The notes under the pieces are model-generated. The model saw only the letters and a list, made by a program, of their open reading frames with translations. It was not told the DNA's origin and did not search any database. This document shows, piece by piece, positions 20,833-32,373 of a stretch of DNA of 64,000 bases. The first letter of the stretch is position 1. Each line of letters opens with the position of its first letter. The stretch covers positions 125,066,337 through 125,130,336 of the forward strand of contig OX375872.1 in the NCBI GenBank assembly GCA_947359465.1. The letters run 5' to 3'. Made by a program: the position numbers and the translations under genes. The stretch comes from Metellina segmentata. Lineage: Eukaryota; Arthropoda; Arachnida; Araneae; Tetragnathidae.

Positions 20833-22800
20833 TTACCGCACTTTTATGCGGAATAGGCATCACCTGCTTAAATGTGATGTTCCTTCCACTTAAGATAAAA
20901 CGAGTTTCACTTGTTCCACGGTCGTTACAAACGAACCACTCCCATCATTTATTCGCAGATGTCGCAGTCATCTTTCGAAAATGCTCCGAGATTAAAATTT
21001 TCTCCCTCAATTAAATCCCGTCAAATATTTCCAAACGGGAAACTCATTTACGTTCATTTATTGAAGTTAATTGTGCTCTCTTTAGAGGATTGTAGTGCAT
21101 TTCATTTTCCTGGAGCAAAATTTGGGTAATTTTTACTAGTTTTTTGGATATTCATGCTGGATTCGCATATTCCAGTTTCTGTTCGAAAGTGTGATGCATC
21201 GCATCGTAAAAAGCTGAATAGCTTATATATATGAGGAATAATGAAATTAGATGTTAAAGATCCGGTCATTTCGTTAAATTATTTTAATGTATGCATTTAT
21301 TTTTTAGCAATTACAAGTTTATTTTAACGGTTTCCAGTCAGATATGTTCTCGTATAAACATGAGCATGATGAGACTCTTTTACAGAGTAAAATCGCTCTA
21401 TAGTTGAATTTGTCCCCGATACAACTTGATATGGTTTAAAACTTGAAAAGTACTTCTCTCCACGTGACTGGAATATTTCTGTGATTTTCATTGAGTAGTT
21501 AACAGATATAGTGGTAGATATAGATATAGTGGTAGAGATGTAGTGCGTGAAGGTTTTCTTTTAAATGCATTGCAGTTCATCATTAAAGTCTCACTTTATT
21601 ATAAATTTATTAAGATTTCTTTCCGGAGCAATCGCTCTTTAAGTAACACATGTGTCCCTAACGCAACTTAATATTGTTCTTATTGAAAATTCACACTATA
21701 AATTTATCCTCTTCAGACCTTAAATAAGCAGTTTAAGAGAGAACTCCTTTTCCCAGTCGAAACGTAATTCAATTTCCTTTGTGGAAATAAATTCACTTTA
21801 CAGAATAATAAAGCGTACTAATTTTACAATAACCTCGAACTGAGAACTTAAGTGTCCCCCAGTATCAAAATCCGTTTGTATCCTCCCCTACTTAGAAATT
21901 CAATTACTGTACCGTTTTTTCTCCATTCAACCCGGGATGTACTCTGCCCCCTCGAATTCCCTCATGAATATAATAACCTCACCTTGGAACATCTTTCCCA
22001 AACACGCTGAACAGCCCCCCCCAGATTGAGGTGCAGAAAATTTAAAATTCAAACTTCGTTTTCGTTATAATTTATGCATTTACAAGAGGAAGGGAGGAGA
22101 AAAAGTCTTAATAACAAAACTTCATCTTAATGTTGCTGGTTTTTTTTTCGTTGTTATTTTTCTGTTAACTGGATTGTGGAGTTTTATTTATTTATTTTTG
22201 CCGGTCGCTCTCTCATCCATAAAGATAGGAAGTGTGAAGTTTTCTGGCGTGGAGCCAGATTGTGTTGTAGAGGTGCGATATCTTCACTGTCAGGGATTAT
22301 TTCTGCTGATAGCTCTCTGGTAGCCGAAGATAAAGGAGTGTTTGTTGTGTTGTATCGTGTATATATATCTTTTCGGAACTTATTATTGTCCGCCAAAGAT
22401 GCTGATTATATTCTGGGTCAGGACCATTCTTTGTGCCACTTGATGGTAGCCTTTTTTCACTGTGCTTGTGTTTGCGCTGTGTTCCTGTATATCTTGACTT
22501 GGTTTTCGAAACCTCTATTGTCTGGGCCGGGATTACCCTTTGGTACCTCTAAGTTTTTTGTCGCCTATAAGCTAACTTAGATCCTGCCTGTCCGATTCCT
22601 GATCTGATGACAAGGCGTATTTATCTGATCTGTGGTTTCCAACTTTTTGTACCCTCGCCTTTTTAAACCAAATGACCTTACAGCGCACTTTTTTTTACAA
22701 CCCCCTCCTCGTGGCTCCGCGCGCGCGTGTGTAAAAAAAAAAAAATCTTAAAAAAAACGTCAAGCCCTTAAAGAAAGTAGAGTAATTGAATTGTTTTTGA
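20833..22800. other. No supported gene; one unexplained 134-codon frame
   Basis: The plus-strand frame 22176-22580 (134 codons) is the longest non-repeat frame in this stretch. I see no recognisable domain, only a hydrophobic stretch rich in F, V and C in its second half. A weak diverged duplication ('AATCGCTCT..' at about 21390 and 21628) may be present. Nothing else found. Confidence 0.35.
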
Positions 22801-22905
22801 TAGTCGCAGATTAGCAACCGGAGGGTTGCGAGTTTGAAACTCGATACAGCCAGTCCATCGTGCACTTAGGGGCTGGCACGCGTTAAATCTGTTGTAGCCT
22901 AAAAT
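22800..22905 (+). mobile_element. SINE-A head fragment
   Basis: 'GATTAGCAACCGGAGGGTTG', 'CATCGTGCACTTAGGGGCTG' and 'CGTTAAATCTGTTG', then loss of homology where the family 1 minisatellite starts. Confidence 0.6.
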
Positions 22906-23446
22906 TATCTTGATCATTTCATTAAAATAGAATCATTTGAAGATATTCTTTTGCTCGTTTTCTTATAATGGAATCCTATGGAAGCATTGTATTACTAGTT
23001 TTCTATTAGTAGAATCCTTTGGAAACTTTCTATGATTCTTTATGTAGAATATAATCTTTTTGTAAGAGTATCGTCATTTCATTAAAATAGAATTCTTTCG
23101 AAATATTTGTATTGCTTATTTTCTTAGAACATAATCCTTTGGAAGCATTCCATTGCTCATTGTCTTTAAATAGAATCCCATAGAAAGCTTCTACTCCTAT
23201 TTTTCAGAAGAAAATCATTTGGAAAGATTCTATTGTTTCTTTCCTTGGAATATAATCTCTTAGTAAGATTCTCGTGGTCATTTCCTTAGAAAACAATCCT
23301 TCGGAAAGATTGTACTGCTCGTTTTCTTAGAACTGATTCCTTTGGAAATATTCTATTGATCAAGAAGATGAAAATTGGTTAGAAATCACACAGAAGACTT
23401 CAGGGTGCATGGTGTAATTAGGAGTGTAAGACTGTTAGAGTGTTAA
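22905..23446. mobile_element. TTAA element family 1 with minisatellite (reverse orientation)
   Basis: About nine units of 'TTAGAATAGAATCCTTTGGA' plus 'AGATTCTATTGCTC', the reverse complement of the 13195 array. These are followed by 'TTGGTTAGAAATCACACAGA', 'GTGCATGGTGTAATTAGGAG' and TTAA at 23443-23446, corresponding to the family's left end inverted. The other end is lost in the SINE-A fragment. Confidence 0.6.
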
Positions 23447-23829
23447 TTCAGTTAATACTTTTGAATAAGACTCGTTAAAATGCTTGTTAAATTTTAGGAA
23501 AGTGCACTCGACGTTATTAGCTAAATCAATCCATCGGAAAGTATTGATTCTCTCACTAGACAAGGCCCAAGCTAATTGAGAATTAGGACGTTTCTAAAGG
23601 ATGGCCTAGTGCCAATTCAATATTCTATAATAGTGTGGGACTCGGAAAGGAAGAACCTTTAAGCCCTTCTCACTGCACATCGATAATGAGTAACTATTTG
23701 TGGAATTCTTCGCAGTCCATTGAGTTCGCTACAGCTTTTATATTGGGCGATTTTCCAAAATGATTTGTAGCCAACTGCGTCTGGTATAATTTGAATTAAA
23801 GCAATCCGTAGATAGTTCAACTTAGATTT

Positions 23830-23920
23830 TGTTTAGTTGGGTTTTATGGTGCGAGGACCGTATTTAGGCCAAGCTGATTCAAGCGACGTCAAGTAAATTG
23901 ACTATCCGGACCCTAAACGT
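23830..23920 (-). mobile_element. SINE-C fragment
   Basis: 'TTTAGTTGGGTTTTATGGTG' and 'TATTTAGGCCAAGCTGATTC' are the complement of the SINE-C tail. Confidence 0.5.
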
Positions 23921-23979
23921 GATATATATAAACAGACTGAGCGTTACTACTGAAAAGAACTTCAAAAGGTATGATGAAC

Positions 23980-24633
23980 AAGTCGACTAGTATTCACGTG
24001 ACTGTTTTGTGAAAAGTTGGATTGGGTTGACCGATTTGGCATTTTGGCTATATAACATCTTATGGGGTAGAAATAGGAATGCACATTTCTATAGAATGAC
24101 GACAAGAATGGTGAAATCGCCGGTCAACAAATATGTCGTACGGACCAATCGCATCAGGAATCAGTGAATGGGCTTCTTTTCCGTCACGTGGCCTAATGAG
24201 ACCTAAGGGATCACGTTACTTGTTTTCTTCAAATGATCCAGGGTATATTAAAGGATATTTCTTCAATGCGCAAGGAAAGTTTTACTCAGAGGAAATATAA
24301 AAATAGAGTGAGCAATGGTAACCTTTTGATATGCCCAGGATCATGTGAACAAAACTAGTAATAACGTGACCCTTGGACTACGTTCGTCTGCTGGGTGGAA
24401 CGTAACATTCATCGTATGATTGGTCCACGGAACAGTAGGAGACGATTTGATTGATATTATGATAGAACTAGACTAACGTTTTCACCACTTTTGTCGCTTT
24501 TCTGCAGAAATGTGCATTCACACATCTACCGTCATAAGATGTTATATCGCCAACCGTGGCCAAAGCTTACTATTGTATATCGGCCAAAGAATTCCATTTT
24601 TCACAAAGCAGTCACGTGACTACTAGTCGACAA
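23980..24633. mobile_element. Fold-back DNA element, about 650 bp
   Basis: The left end, AGTCGACTAGTATTCACGTG then 'ACTGTTTTGTGAAAA', is mirrored on the right by 'TTTTCACAAAGCAGTCACGT' then 'GACTACTAGTCGAC'. Inside, 'ATATAACATCTTATG' (about 24050) is mirrored by 'CATAAGATGTTATAT' (about 24535), and 'CACGTGGCC'/'CGTGACCC' segments continue the symmetry. No coding; superfamily not assigned. Confidence 0.65.
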
Positions 24634-24719
24634 GTAGGTCATATTCTTCGAAGCTCCTCTCAACAGCAATACTCACACTACTTATTTACCACGCACATGG
24701 TTTTACTGATACTAAAGAG

Positions 24720-25020
24720 GTAGGTGTTAATTAACGTCGCCCTGGAGCAACACAATGGGCTATTCTGATTAAGAAGAAAAAAATACACTTTGTTATATTA
24801 CAGGAATCTTATCTGCAGCGCTAGAAATGTATGCTATATGTAGGTAAGTAGGTATTTTAATTAACGTCGCACTGGAGTTACACAATGGGCTATTGGGGAA
24901 GGTCCAGGATCTCCGAGGACAACACAATGCAATTTGAACCACTGTCACGTAACGGTGCTTTAGGTAATGGAAATTGTAATTAATTAACGTCGCACTGGAG
25001 AAACATAACGGGATATATAC
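24720..25020 (-). mobile_element. Three SINE-A tails in a row
   Basis: 'AATTAACGTCGCCCTGGAGC', 'AATTAACGTCGCACTGGAGT' and 'AATTAACGTCGCACTGGAGA' begin at about 24728, 24857 and 24981, all minus strand. Only the middle one retains some body ('GGTCCAGGATCTCCGAGGAC'). Confidence 0.6.
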
Positions 25021-25024
25021 TATA

Positions 25025-25110
25025 TGCTTTAGGTTGGTTGGTTGGGGTTTTATGACGCAAGGGCCACACATGGCCAAGATGCACGCCAGACACAAGACAA
25101 AAAACCTTAG
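25025..25110 (-). mobile_element. SINE-C fragment
   Basis: 'GGTTGGTTGGTTGGGGTTTT', 'GACGCAAGGGCCACACATGG', 'CCAGACACAAGACA'. Confidence 0.6.
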
Positions 25111-25224
25111 GCAATATAAGACTGATATAAAATTTATCTATACAAGATTTTGAATGATTATGATTTGGTCCGTAAAAAACGAATTAAGACTGGCCCCGAT
25201 GTATAAAATCTAAATAAAATTTAC

Positions 25225-25580
25225 AAAACCGATGTCAAAGATGAATAAAAACAAATTTTTATTGTAAGGCCTTCCCAAATAGTCTTTTAGAATTGGGTTT
25301 GAAACTTCAAATCGAATTTGTCTATGGTTATTAAATGCTCTGCAAGCAGTCAAAATGTGTCGAACAGTAAAAATACATTGGCAGGTTGAACAAAACGGAG
25401 CAGGTTCTGCGATCAGTAAGTGTCTGCAAAATGGGCATAGTGAATGTCAGTTGTACTTCCTTTTTTCTATTGAAATTTGCATTGCTGAATCCTGTGTTGA
25501 ATGGCTGTATATATTGGAGTTTATATGGCAATTCTTTTCCCTAGAATCTGCTTTAGGAATGGGCTCTAGGAGTTGATGTG
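25225..25580 (-). pseudogene. Non-LTR retrotransposon ORF2, C-terminal end (frameshifted)
   Basis: On the minus strand one frame gives RKKEVQLT, and the next, after a frame change near 25430, gives a cysteine-histidine motif C-S-T-C-Q-C followed by FTVRHILTAC. The pattern is C-x2-C-x7-H-x4-C, followed by an R/F-rich tail. This order is typical of the segment after RNase H at the end of ORF2 in I/R1/jockey-group LINEs, where it is thought to help bind the RNA template. The frame change and lack of upstream RT mark it as a dead 3' fragment. The clade is not decided. Confidence 0.7.
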
Positions 25581-25589
25581 TTTATGAAG

Positions 25590-25985
25590 ATTGATTAGCA
25601 TTCACTCGGAAGCAATTTTTTTCGATCCATCCTTATTTAACTTGCAACTCGCAATGATCTCCTTTCACGGCACTTACTCAAAAACAGTAATTTTTTCTCG
25701 ATCCATCCGTATTTAGTTTGTAACTCGCAGCGATCTCCCTTCACGACATTCACTCGAAAACGATCATATTTTGTCGATCCATCCGTATTTTAGTTTGTAA
25801 CTCGCAGCGATCTCCCTTCACGACATTCACTCGAAAACGATAATTTTCTGTCGATCCATCCGTATTTAGCTTGCAACTAGCAGCGATCTCCCTTCACGAC
25901 ATTCACTCGAAAACAATAATTTTTTTGATCCATCCGTATTAAGTTTGCTACTCGCAGCGATCTCCCTTCCCGGCATTCAAATGTA
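25590..25985. repeat. Tandem repeat, about 76 bp x 5
   Basis: 'CGCAGCGATCTCCCTTCACG' recurs with its start near 25648, 25725, 25803, 25879 and 25953. Between copies stands 'ACATTCACTCGAAAACGATA' and 'TCGATCCATCCGTATTTAG'. Units 2-4 are nearly identical, much less diverged than other arrays in the window. Confidence 0.85.
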
Positions 25986-26370
25986 AGTTCCTCCATTCAG
26001 TAGTAATTAAGCTCTCTGCAATGAAACTCTTCCGAGGGATAATTTATCTTCCCCTAATGCTTTCCCATATGAGCCACCCGTATTTATCCGATAATCACCT
26101 ATAAGGTGCTAATGGGTGCTGTAGGAAACACGTGTCTTTCGAATCAATGCAAAAGAAGGCCTGCTCGCAGAGGGTGGATGGGAGATGCGTATCAAGGATT
26201 GAAATTTGGAGAAATGATGTGAAGTTGCCGTAGCCTGATATATTTATACTCAGGGTGTTTCGAGACCTCCTTTGAGGAGACTGTGGACTTTCAAGATCTC
26301 CTAAATGCATCGAGAAATCGATTTTTTAATTTCAGCTTCAAAAATGAATTGATATCAAACTCGCGACTTT
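25986..26370. other. No recognisable feature
   Basis: Nothing found beyond a 71-codon minus-strand frame without domain. Confidence 0.4.
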
Positions 26371-26374
26371 TTCC

Positions 26375-26590
26375 AAGGGCCGTTGAAAGAGCGACAGACT
26401 AGCAACTGGAGGGTTGCGAGTTTGAATCCAACCGAAAACCGTCGTGTACAAGGAGGGCTGGTGCACGTTAAGTCTTGCGCGGCCTCAAATGTCGTCTCGT
26501 TGACGTGGTGTGGTAGTTTGGAGAGTGGGGTGCGACCGTCGCAAATATCCCGTTGTGTCGCTTCAGTGTGGCTTTAATTAAACATGCTGA
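26375..26590 (+). mobile_element. SINE-A
   Basis: 'GACTAGCAACTGGAGGGTTG', 'CCGTCGTGTACAAGGAGGGC', 'GTGCACGTTAAGTCT', 'GTTGACGTGGTGTGG'. The tail jumps from 'GTGCGACC' to 'GTTGTGTCGCTTCAGTGTGG', an internal deletion of the 'TCATCTGACC' block. Confidence 0.65.
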
Positions 26591-27149
26591 CCTTTGTGCC
26601 GCGAAAAACCAACCATTCACCATAATTGGAAATTTTGGGTGACCCGAAACCCAAAGTCGTGGTCTTCGCTGTAAACCCACAGTTTTTAGTTCCGTGGGAA
26701 GTGATAACAAAAGGATGATTAAAGAATATAATTCGGAAATCGTGGTAATCGAAAATCTCAAGTACTCTCAAAATTAGTGGTTGGATTTCGTTACAATCAT
26801 ACCAAATTTGGTGCTTGTTCATCGCTTAGTGTTGAACGACTGCAAATGTTTCCATTTCAGCTGTAAATGCATCTCAAGTACTTCGGGACAATCAAGTTTC
26901 GGATAATAGAAACTTCTGATGCTTCTGAGCATCGGAAGTGAAGAATTCTCGTGAAAGAGCTAGATAAGTGCTTCGCTGTAAAATGAGTGTCTTTCATTTT
27001 TCTTGTTTTAAACACTTAAAAACATAAAATGCATCTTGATTCAAGTTTACTTTCTAAAGAAACTCAATGTCTCGGGATGTCTACTCAATCCCTATGATGA
27101 CATAAGGATTGAGTAGACATGACGGATGGCTTAGTTAATGTGGTTCTCT
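26591..27149. other. No recognisable feature
   Basis: Overlapping minus-strand frames of 82 and 97 codons have no recognisable domain. A short inverted repeat, 'AATCCCTATG'/'CATAAGGATTGAGTAGACAT', is centred near 27100. Confidence 0.4.
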
Positions 27150-27150
27150 A

Positions 27151-27446
27151 TTAAGCCGCGTTTACACCGGATTTGCACTAATTCTCTCCCTTCAAACATC
27201 GAAGCTATTCCGAGAAACGGCATTAATTTTATCGTGAAGATCTCGAGTCGTGCTGGCGATTTGGAGAGTTTGCAGAGCCAAATTTGGTTTTCCACCATGA
27301 GTCGGTGAAGATCAAAGGGTTTGTAACTTTAGGGGGAGCGTTTACACCGGAGTCGGACGATAGGGGGTCAACATAGGGGAACGTAAAACGCCCTCGCCAC
27401 AAGAAGGGAGGAATGTATATGCAACTGCGGTGTAAACGCGGCTTTA
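27151..27446. mobile_element. TTA-flanked MITE (PIF/Harbinger-like)
   Basis: Left end TTA|AGCCGCGTTTACACCGG; right end CGGTGTAAACGCGGCT|TTA. A second internal 'GCGTTTACACCGG' occurs near 27338. The 3-bp TTA duplication fits PIF/Harbinger. Confidence 0.7.
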
Positions 27447-27534
27447 CACAAACATGTCTTACCGTTGAATACCATACATCACCAGAAATTAATTTGTTGC
27501 ATCAGAAACGCCTTCAATGCAAGATTTCTCAACA

Positions 27535-27800
27535 CCAAATCCTCAACAAAGACCATCGTGTACAAAAAGGCCTGGTGCACCTTAAGTCTGTCATGTCTTC
27601 ACGTTGGCGTAATGTGGAAGCATGAATATTTGGGTGCCAGCTCTTGCGTGGTCTCGTCATCTGACCATAGCTCAAAAGTACGTGGTGTTGTCCTTGGATG
27701 TGTCAGTAAAATACTCCTTGTGTTTGCATGTCCATAACGGGACGCTGTCTGTCTTGGCCACATATTGTCCTAACGCCATTAAACACCAACCAAACAAGAA
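27535..27800 (+). mobile_element. SINE-A body, then SINE-C tail
   Basis: 27545-27690 has 'GACCATCGTGTACAAAAAGG', 'GTGCACCTTAAGTCTGTCAT' and 'GGTCTCGTCATCTGACC'. 27740-27790 has 'TCTTGGCCACATATTGTCC' and 'CACCAACCAAACAAG', a SINE-C tail. The SINE-A head is missing. Confidence 0.55.
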
Positions 27801-28430
27801 AAAAAAATACCGAGAAATTTAAATTCCGGCTGGTATTTTATCGATAGTGAAAATGTCAGTGCTTAGCAAGCTCTAATACTATGCCTTCATGTGATGAACA
27901 AAATCTTCGTCCTGATACTAAAATTAGTAACATTTGCGTTGGAGTCTTATCTTTCTCTCCAGAAAACGTTCTTAATCGAACCTTCTAAGGTAACACATGA
28001 TTTGCTTGCTACTACCTTTGCTGATTTCCTCAAGGAATGCCACTTAACTCTGAGACGACTTCGACCAAAGATAACAATAGTATATTGACCCAAGATAAGA
28101 CAAACACTTGGGAGTTTATGGATTCTCGTTACTTTTTATATCTCTCCGAACTAACATTTACAGATAGTCAAAGCGCCATTACTGGATGGTATTGGAGTTT
28201 TTGCTGTGGTGCATTGTCACGTGTGGACAATTTCTCACAAATGTAGATCGAGGAACCTGTGATATATCGAACCCCGGCATATCCCGCAATCGATATATTG
28301 TTGTCTTTTATGTCCCACGATGGATTTTCGGGTTGTAAACAGCAAAGAAATTTTTTATGTGTCTTTAAATTGGAAGCTCCAAACAATTGTTGTTCTTTAT
28401 TAATATTGGTCTATTCTCAGTAAAACTGAC
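27801..28430. other. No recognisable feature
   Basis: Overlapping short frames (65-72 codons) without domains. Confidence 0.35.
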
Positions 28431-28434
28431 CTGA

Positions 28435-29339
28435 GAGTTAAGTTGTGCGCGAGCCCGAATTTTAAAATTTAAACTAGAACATTTTAAAATGAATTTAATG
28501 ATTTTTGTTTTCTTTAGAATGGCAACAGCATAAAGACATGACATATTCTAAAATTTTTTTTACCGTGTTTCCGTTTTATTTTCCGAGGAACGAGGACGAA
28601 AAAAAACAAATAAAGTTGAACTGGAGTTATGCAATTATTTTTTCTATCTCCTAGATCGTTAACGCTAGAGTAAAAATTTCAACGGATTTGAAATCAGCGG
28701 AAAATTTCACATTAGATCGAAACCTAAAAATATGATTTTCTTTAAAGAAATAATTTTTTAATTGTAACTTTAATATTTTTTTTTTCCCATACAAATTTGA
28801 CCTTCGCTGTCGAGAAATCAACAGATTCCATTTCCTGCGCTCAAACTATTCCAGTGAACGAAAGCAAAACAAATTTTTGACTGGCATTGTTTAGTTATTT
28901 TTTGTAAAATCGGGATCGTTAAACATACATTGAAAATTTCAACGGATTTGAAATCTGCGGAAAATTTTACACCACATAGATACCTTATACATTTTCTTTT
29001 CTTTTAATAAATAAATTTTCAGTTAAATATTTATATTTTCGCAAGAGATTGTGACGTCACGCCGATTGAATCTCTTCGCAATTCGAATTTGGCCGCATTT
29101 GACAATGACAAGGCCGTGATGGCTGTTATCCAATAGGCTACAAATTCCCATTTGGTTTTCGAAGCAATCTTTGATATTTTCGCATGAGATTGTGACGTTA
29201 CGCATATTGGATCTGTTCGCAATTAAATGGGAATGTGTAGCAATCACCGGGGCTGGCGAGCGTTAGCGAGCAGTGGCCACACCTGACCCCACTAAAAGAA
29301 CTGTCACGGGCAACGCCGTGCTGGCCACACAATGGCTAG
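28435..29339 (+). mobile_element. Helitron-like element, 5' truncated
   Basis: Shares 'GAATTTTAAAATTTAAACTA', 'TTCAACGGATTTGAAATC' (twice) and 'GATTGTGACGTCACGCCGAT' with 59021-59912 (inverted) and 62985-63456. It ends with a stem (GGGCAACGCC region) and CTAG at 29336-29339 followed by T. 'GTTGTGCGCGAGCCCGAATT' at the left joins the family after its first 130 bases. No coding. Confidence 0.65.
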
Positions 29340-29452
29340 TATATTATTTGTTACTGATTTACTATATTTTGTTTTACAAATTTTAAATACCCATGGTTCG
29401 GATTAACGGGGGGTTTGAAATAGGAGAGTTTTAGTGTAATTCAAGACTACTT

Positions 29453-30180
29453 ATGGGGTTCCAGGACACAAAAATCGTCAATTTTTCGAATATTTTTTAT
29501 TATTTTAAGAATTTCGCTGTGTTTTTCTGCTTAAAATGACGTCTAAATCATGTTTTTATCTTAATTAGAACTAGAGATATAATAATTTTTGTGGTGCGTT
29601 GTTTTGAAAATCTAACACTCTTGACAGCTGTTGTCATGGCAGCAACATTCGTCTTTAAAACTTTAAATGCGTTTTTCTCCATGATACATTTTTCAAGATT
29701 TCCTGAATTCAAATTGCTATAAGTCGAAAACCGATGAAGTTTAAGGGTTGAAATTTGGAATATATCTTTTTCAAACATTATACTTTAATTTTGATTCAGC
29801 AAATTTGAAACAAATATTTACTTTTAAAAATCTGACTTAAAAAAAAAAGTACCTTAAAATTTTCAAAAATTTTCATTCAAATATTTTTTATTTTTTATTA
29901 AATTAATATTTTTAAATTGCTGAATCAAAATTAATGTTTATATGTTTGTGAATAATTTACTGCAAGAATTTTGAAAATTGATCAAGAATATTTCGGGTTT
30001 TAGCAATTTAAAATGACTTCTCTTTTTTTCAAAAATTTTAACTAACATTTTTTTTTAAAACGTTTGGAAAAATTTTGTGTTGTGATTTCGCTTATTAGTT
30101 AGATGGGTAATCAGTACAAAAAAAAATTCAAAATTCTAAATTAATAAAAAATTTGCTTCAATGTGTCCCGGACCCCCTTA
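29453..30180. mobile_element. MITE with GGGGTTCCAGGACACA ends
   Basis: The left end GGGGTTCCAGGACACA is mirrored by TGTGTCCCGGACCCCC on the right. An inner pair 'TTTTGATTCAGCAAATT' (about 29789) and 'AAATTGCTGAATCAAAAT' (about 29914) is also inverted. It is very AT-rich and non-coding; the target duplication is unclear (TTAT/TTAA). Confidence 0.55.
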
Positions 30181-31410
30181 AATAATTTGTTGTTAAACCA
30201 AACAATTTGTTTCTCATGTATGATACAATAAAACAACATTGTTTAGAATGACTTTTTTTTAAATGAAAGTGACTAACATTTGCTAGACGCAAAATGTTTA
30301 ATAATTTTATCACTATTCTACGAAAAAATTTATTAATATATCATGATTTTTAACATATAAATACAAAAATTTCCCTTAGAGGTCTCCAGATGTTCCACCT
30401 TTTGAATGGTGTACACTGTACAGTCCATACTTCTCGGGACTGATTTCTCCCCCATCATTCGCCCTATTCACGCCTATGCCTCTTTGAACTACAAGGGTCC
30501 GCGCAAACGAATTCTCGATACTAACTCGCAAATGAATTGGGAGATCTTTGCTGGTTTATTTCCTTTTCGACATGCATTTATTTATTTCTCATTAAGTTCT
30601 ACAAGTTTCAGTTTATAATCACGGTTTCTTAACAGCTTACATATTAGAAGTCTAAATTTCTTAAAGGGCTCATTAAAGCAGCTTGATTGATTACAGTGCA
30701 ATCAGACAAGCCATTTAGTTCTACAATCATTCATTTTATTAAACGTGTTAGAAAAACAGTATGCCATTCCTTGGCTATTTCTTACCTTGTGTCAGCTCAA
30801 GAATTCTTAATTAATTTTGTTACAACAGGAGTCCGCAGCACATCGTCTGTACTTTTGCTTTAGCAAATGTTTGAGTGTTAAAAAAATAACAATGCGAAAG
30901 CATTATTGCAGTTTAAAGGTAAGACATATTTAATGCCAATTATGTTAGAATTTAAATAATACTTTCGGAGATGACTTTTTTACTAAAAGAATTCAATAGA
31001 AATGTTACTGTGAAAAGTAAAAGTTATTTTTCTTCTTGTTGACATTACAACAGTGATATCTCTATTTAAGTTTCTACCAACACTGATGAATGATTCGACG
31101 TGTCTTAATCTCATCATTAATATAATAGTTGCATTTAGCTATTCACAAGTATATAGTTAATACACTTTTTAAAAATTATACGCAGTCATAGGTGGCAGAG
31201 ATAGGTGGTAAGAGTCAGAATCGAGAGAATTTTTACCGATCAAGTTTAAATCTAAGACGTTTTAATTTCTAATTTAAATGTATTGTAAGTTTTAAAATTC
31301 ACCATAAAGTTATCTGGTAAATATTGTATAAATAAAAAAAAATATGATTTTTTAAAATCAAGTGTTAATTACTGAATATTTATTAATAAAATTAATAAAC
31401 AATTATGAAT
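30181..31410. other. No supported gene
   Basis: AT-rich. The segment 'GTACAGTCCATACTTCTCGG' to 'CACGCCTATGCC' (about 30415-30480) is a diverged match to 31521-31595 ('GTACAGTCTATACTTTTTAA' to 'TTACGCCTATGATC'), so two copies of an unnamed repeat end may be present. Confidence 0.35.
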
Positions 31411-31417
31411 AGATATC

Positions 31418-31503
31418 AATCATATTAATATAACTAATTATTAATACTTAATATATATTAATCATATTAATATAACTAATTATTAATACTTAATATATAT
31501 TAA
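31418..31503. repeat. Exact tandem duplication, 42 bp x 2
   Basis: A unit beginning AATCATATTAATATAACTAA is repeated without a visible difference. Being exact in a region of old repeats, it is recent. Confidence 0.85.
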
Positions 31504-31589
31504 TCTTCCCCTTTTGTTGGGGTACAGTCTATACTTTTTAAGAGGACCTACCCCCCCCCCCCCTTTCCTATTCAACAACTCTAGTTACG

Positions 31590-31790
31590 CCTATGATCTT
31601 AGCCAAATATGACCCTTTATCATAAAGCCCAATCAACCAACCATTACATCACGTTGTCTTATGTATTCGCGTAGCTTGGCAAAAAATGAACCTTGCCCCG
31701 CCAAAAATCCCAATAACCAAGCAACCATTACTTAACTTTGCATGTGTTTGGCGCAGTTTGACGAATTACGGCCCTAAAAAACCTAATTTG
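31590..31790 (+). mobile_element. Three SINE-C tails
   Basis: 'CTTAGCCAAATATGACCCTT', 'AGCTTGGCAAAAAATGAACC' and 'CAGTTTGACGAATTACGGCC' follow each other about 70 bp apart, each with a 'CCCAATCAACCAACC'-type tail. This resembles tandem growth of the tail module. Confidence 0.55.
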
Positions 31791-32373
31791 TCAGGTTCAA
31801 CTTTTACTCAAAAGCTTTGAAGATCACTGTAGAAGTCTCTTATTTAGCATTTAACCTTGTAAATAGTTTTAATTGTTGATCTTGTAAGGGGAGCCATGAC
31901 AAAATATAAATAGTCCGTTTTTTGTTTCACTTCCAAGTATCAACAGTCGTTAGTGGATTTCTATTTAGCAATCTTTAAGGTCAGAAGGCATTTTGATTTG
32001 TTGACTTGTAAGAAGATGCGTTACAAGATATCCGCCATTTGCTTTTCTTAGTTTTCGTAAAAGCAATACATTAGTGAACATTAGCGGGCAAGCTCATCTT
32101 GTTCAAGTTGAATTTCTGATATGTAGCTTACAAAATTCAATTTGGCGAAATGCTAAACTTAAAAAATGAATCTTATTTTCTAAGATAAATTATATTTTCC
32201 ATAAATGAATCATCTTTGCTTAGAGCAAAAACTTATCAACTGACTTTTTTTGGGGAAACTATAAATGCTTACTTTCATGACGATGAGAAATATTTAGTTA
32301 TATTGTAATTTGTTGAAAAGGAATAACAGCATCAAAATACTTTTCGATTTAACTTTTTTGACCTTTAAACTAA
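31791..32373. other. No recognisable feature
   Basis: AT-rich; nothing found. Confidence 0.4.

Noticed and set aside
22176..22580. 134-codon frame as a host gene
   Set aside because: No domain, no relatives known to me and no trustworthy splice or promoter context; kept only as a note in the region entry.
30415..31595. A DNA element bounded by GTACAGTCYATACTT sequences
   Set aside because: The two similar segments are in the same direction, not inverted, and no further shared sequence was found.
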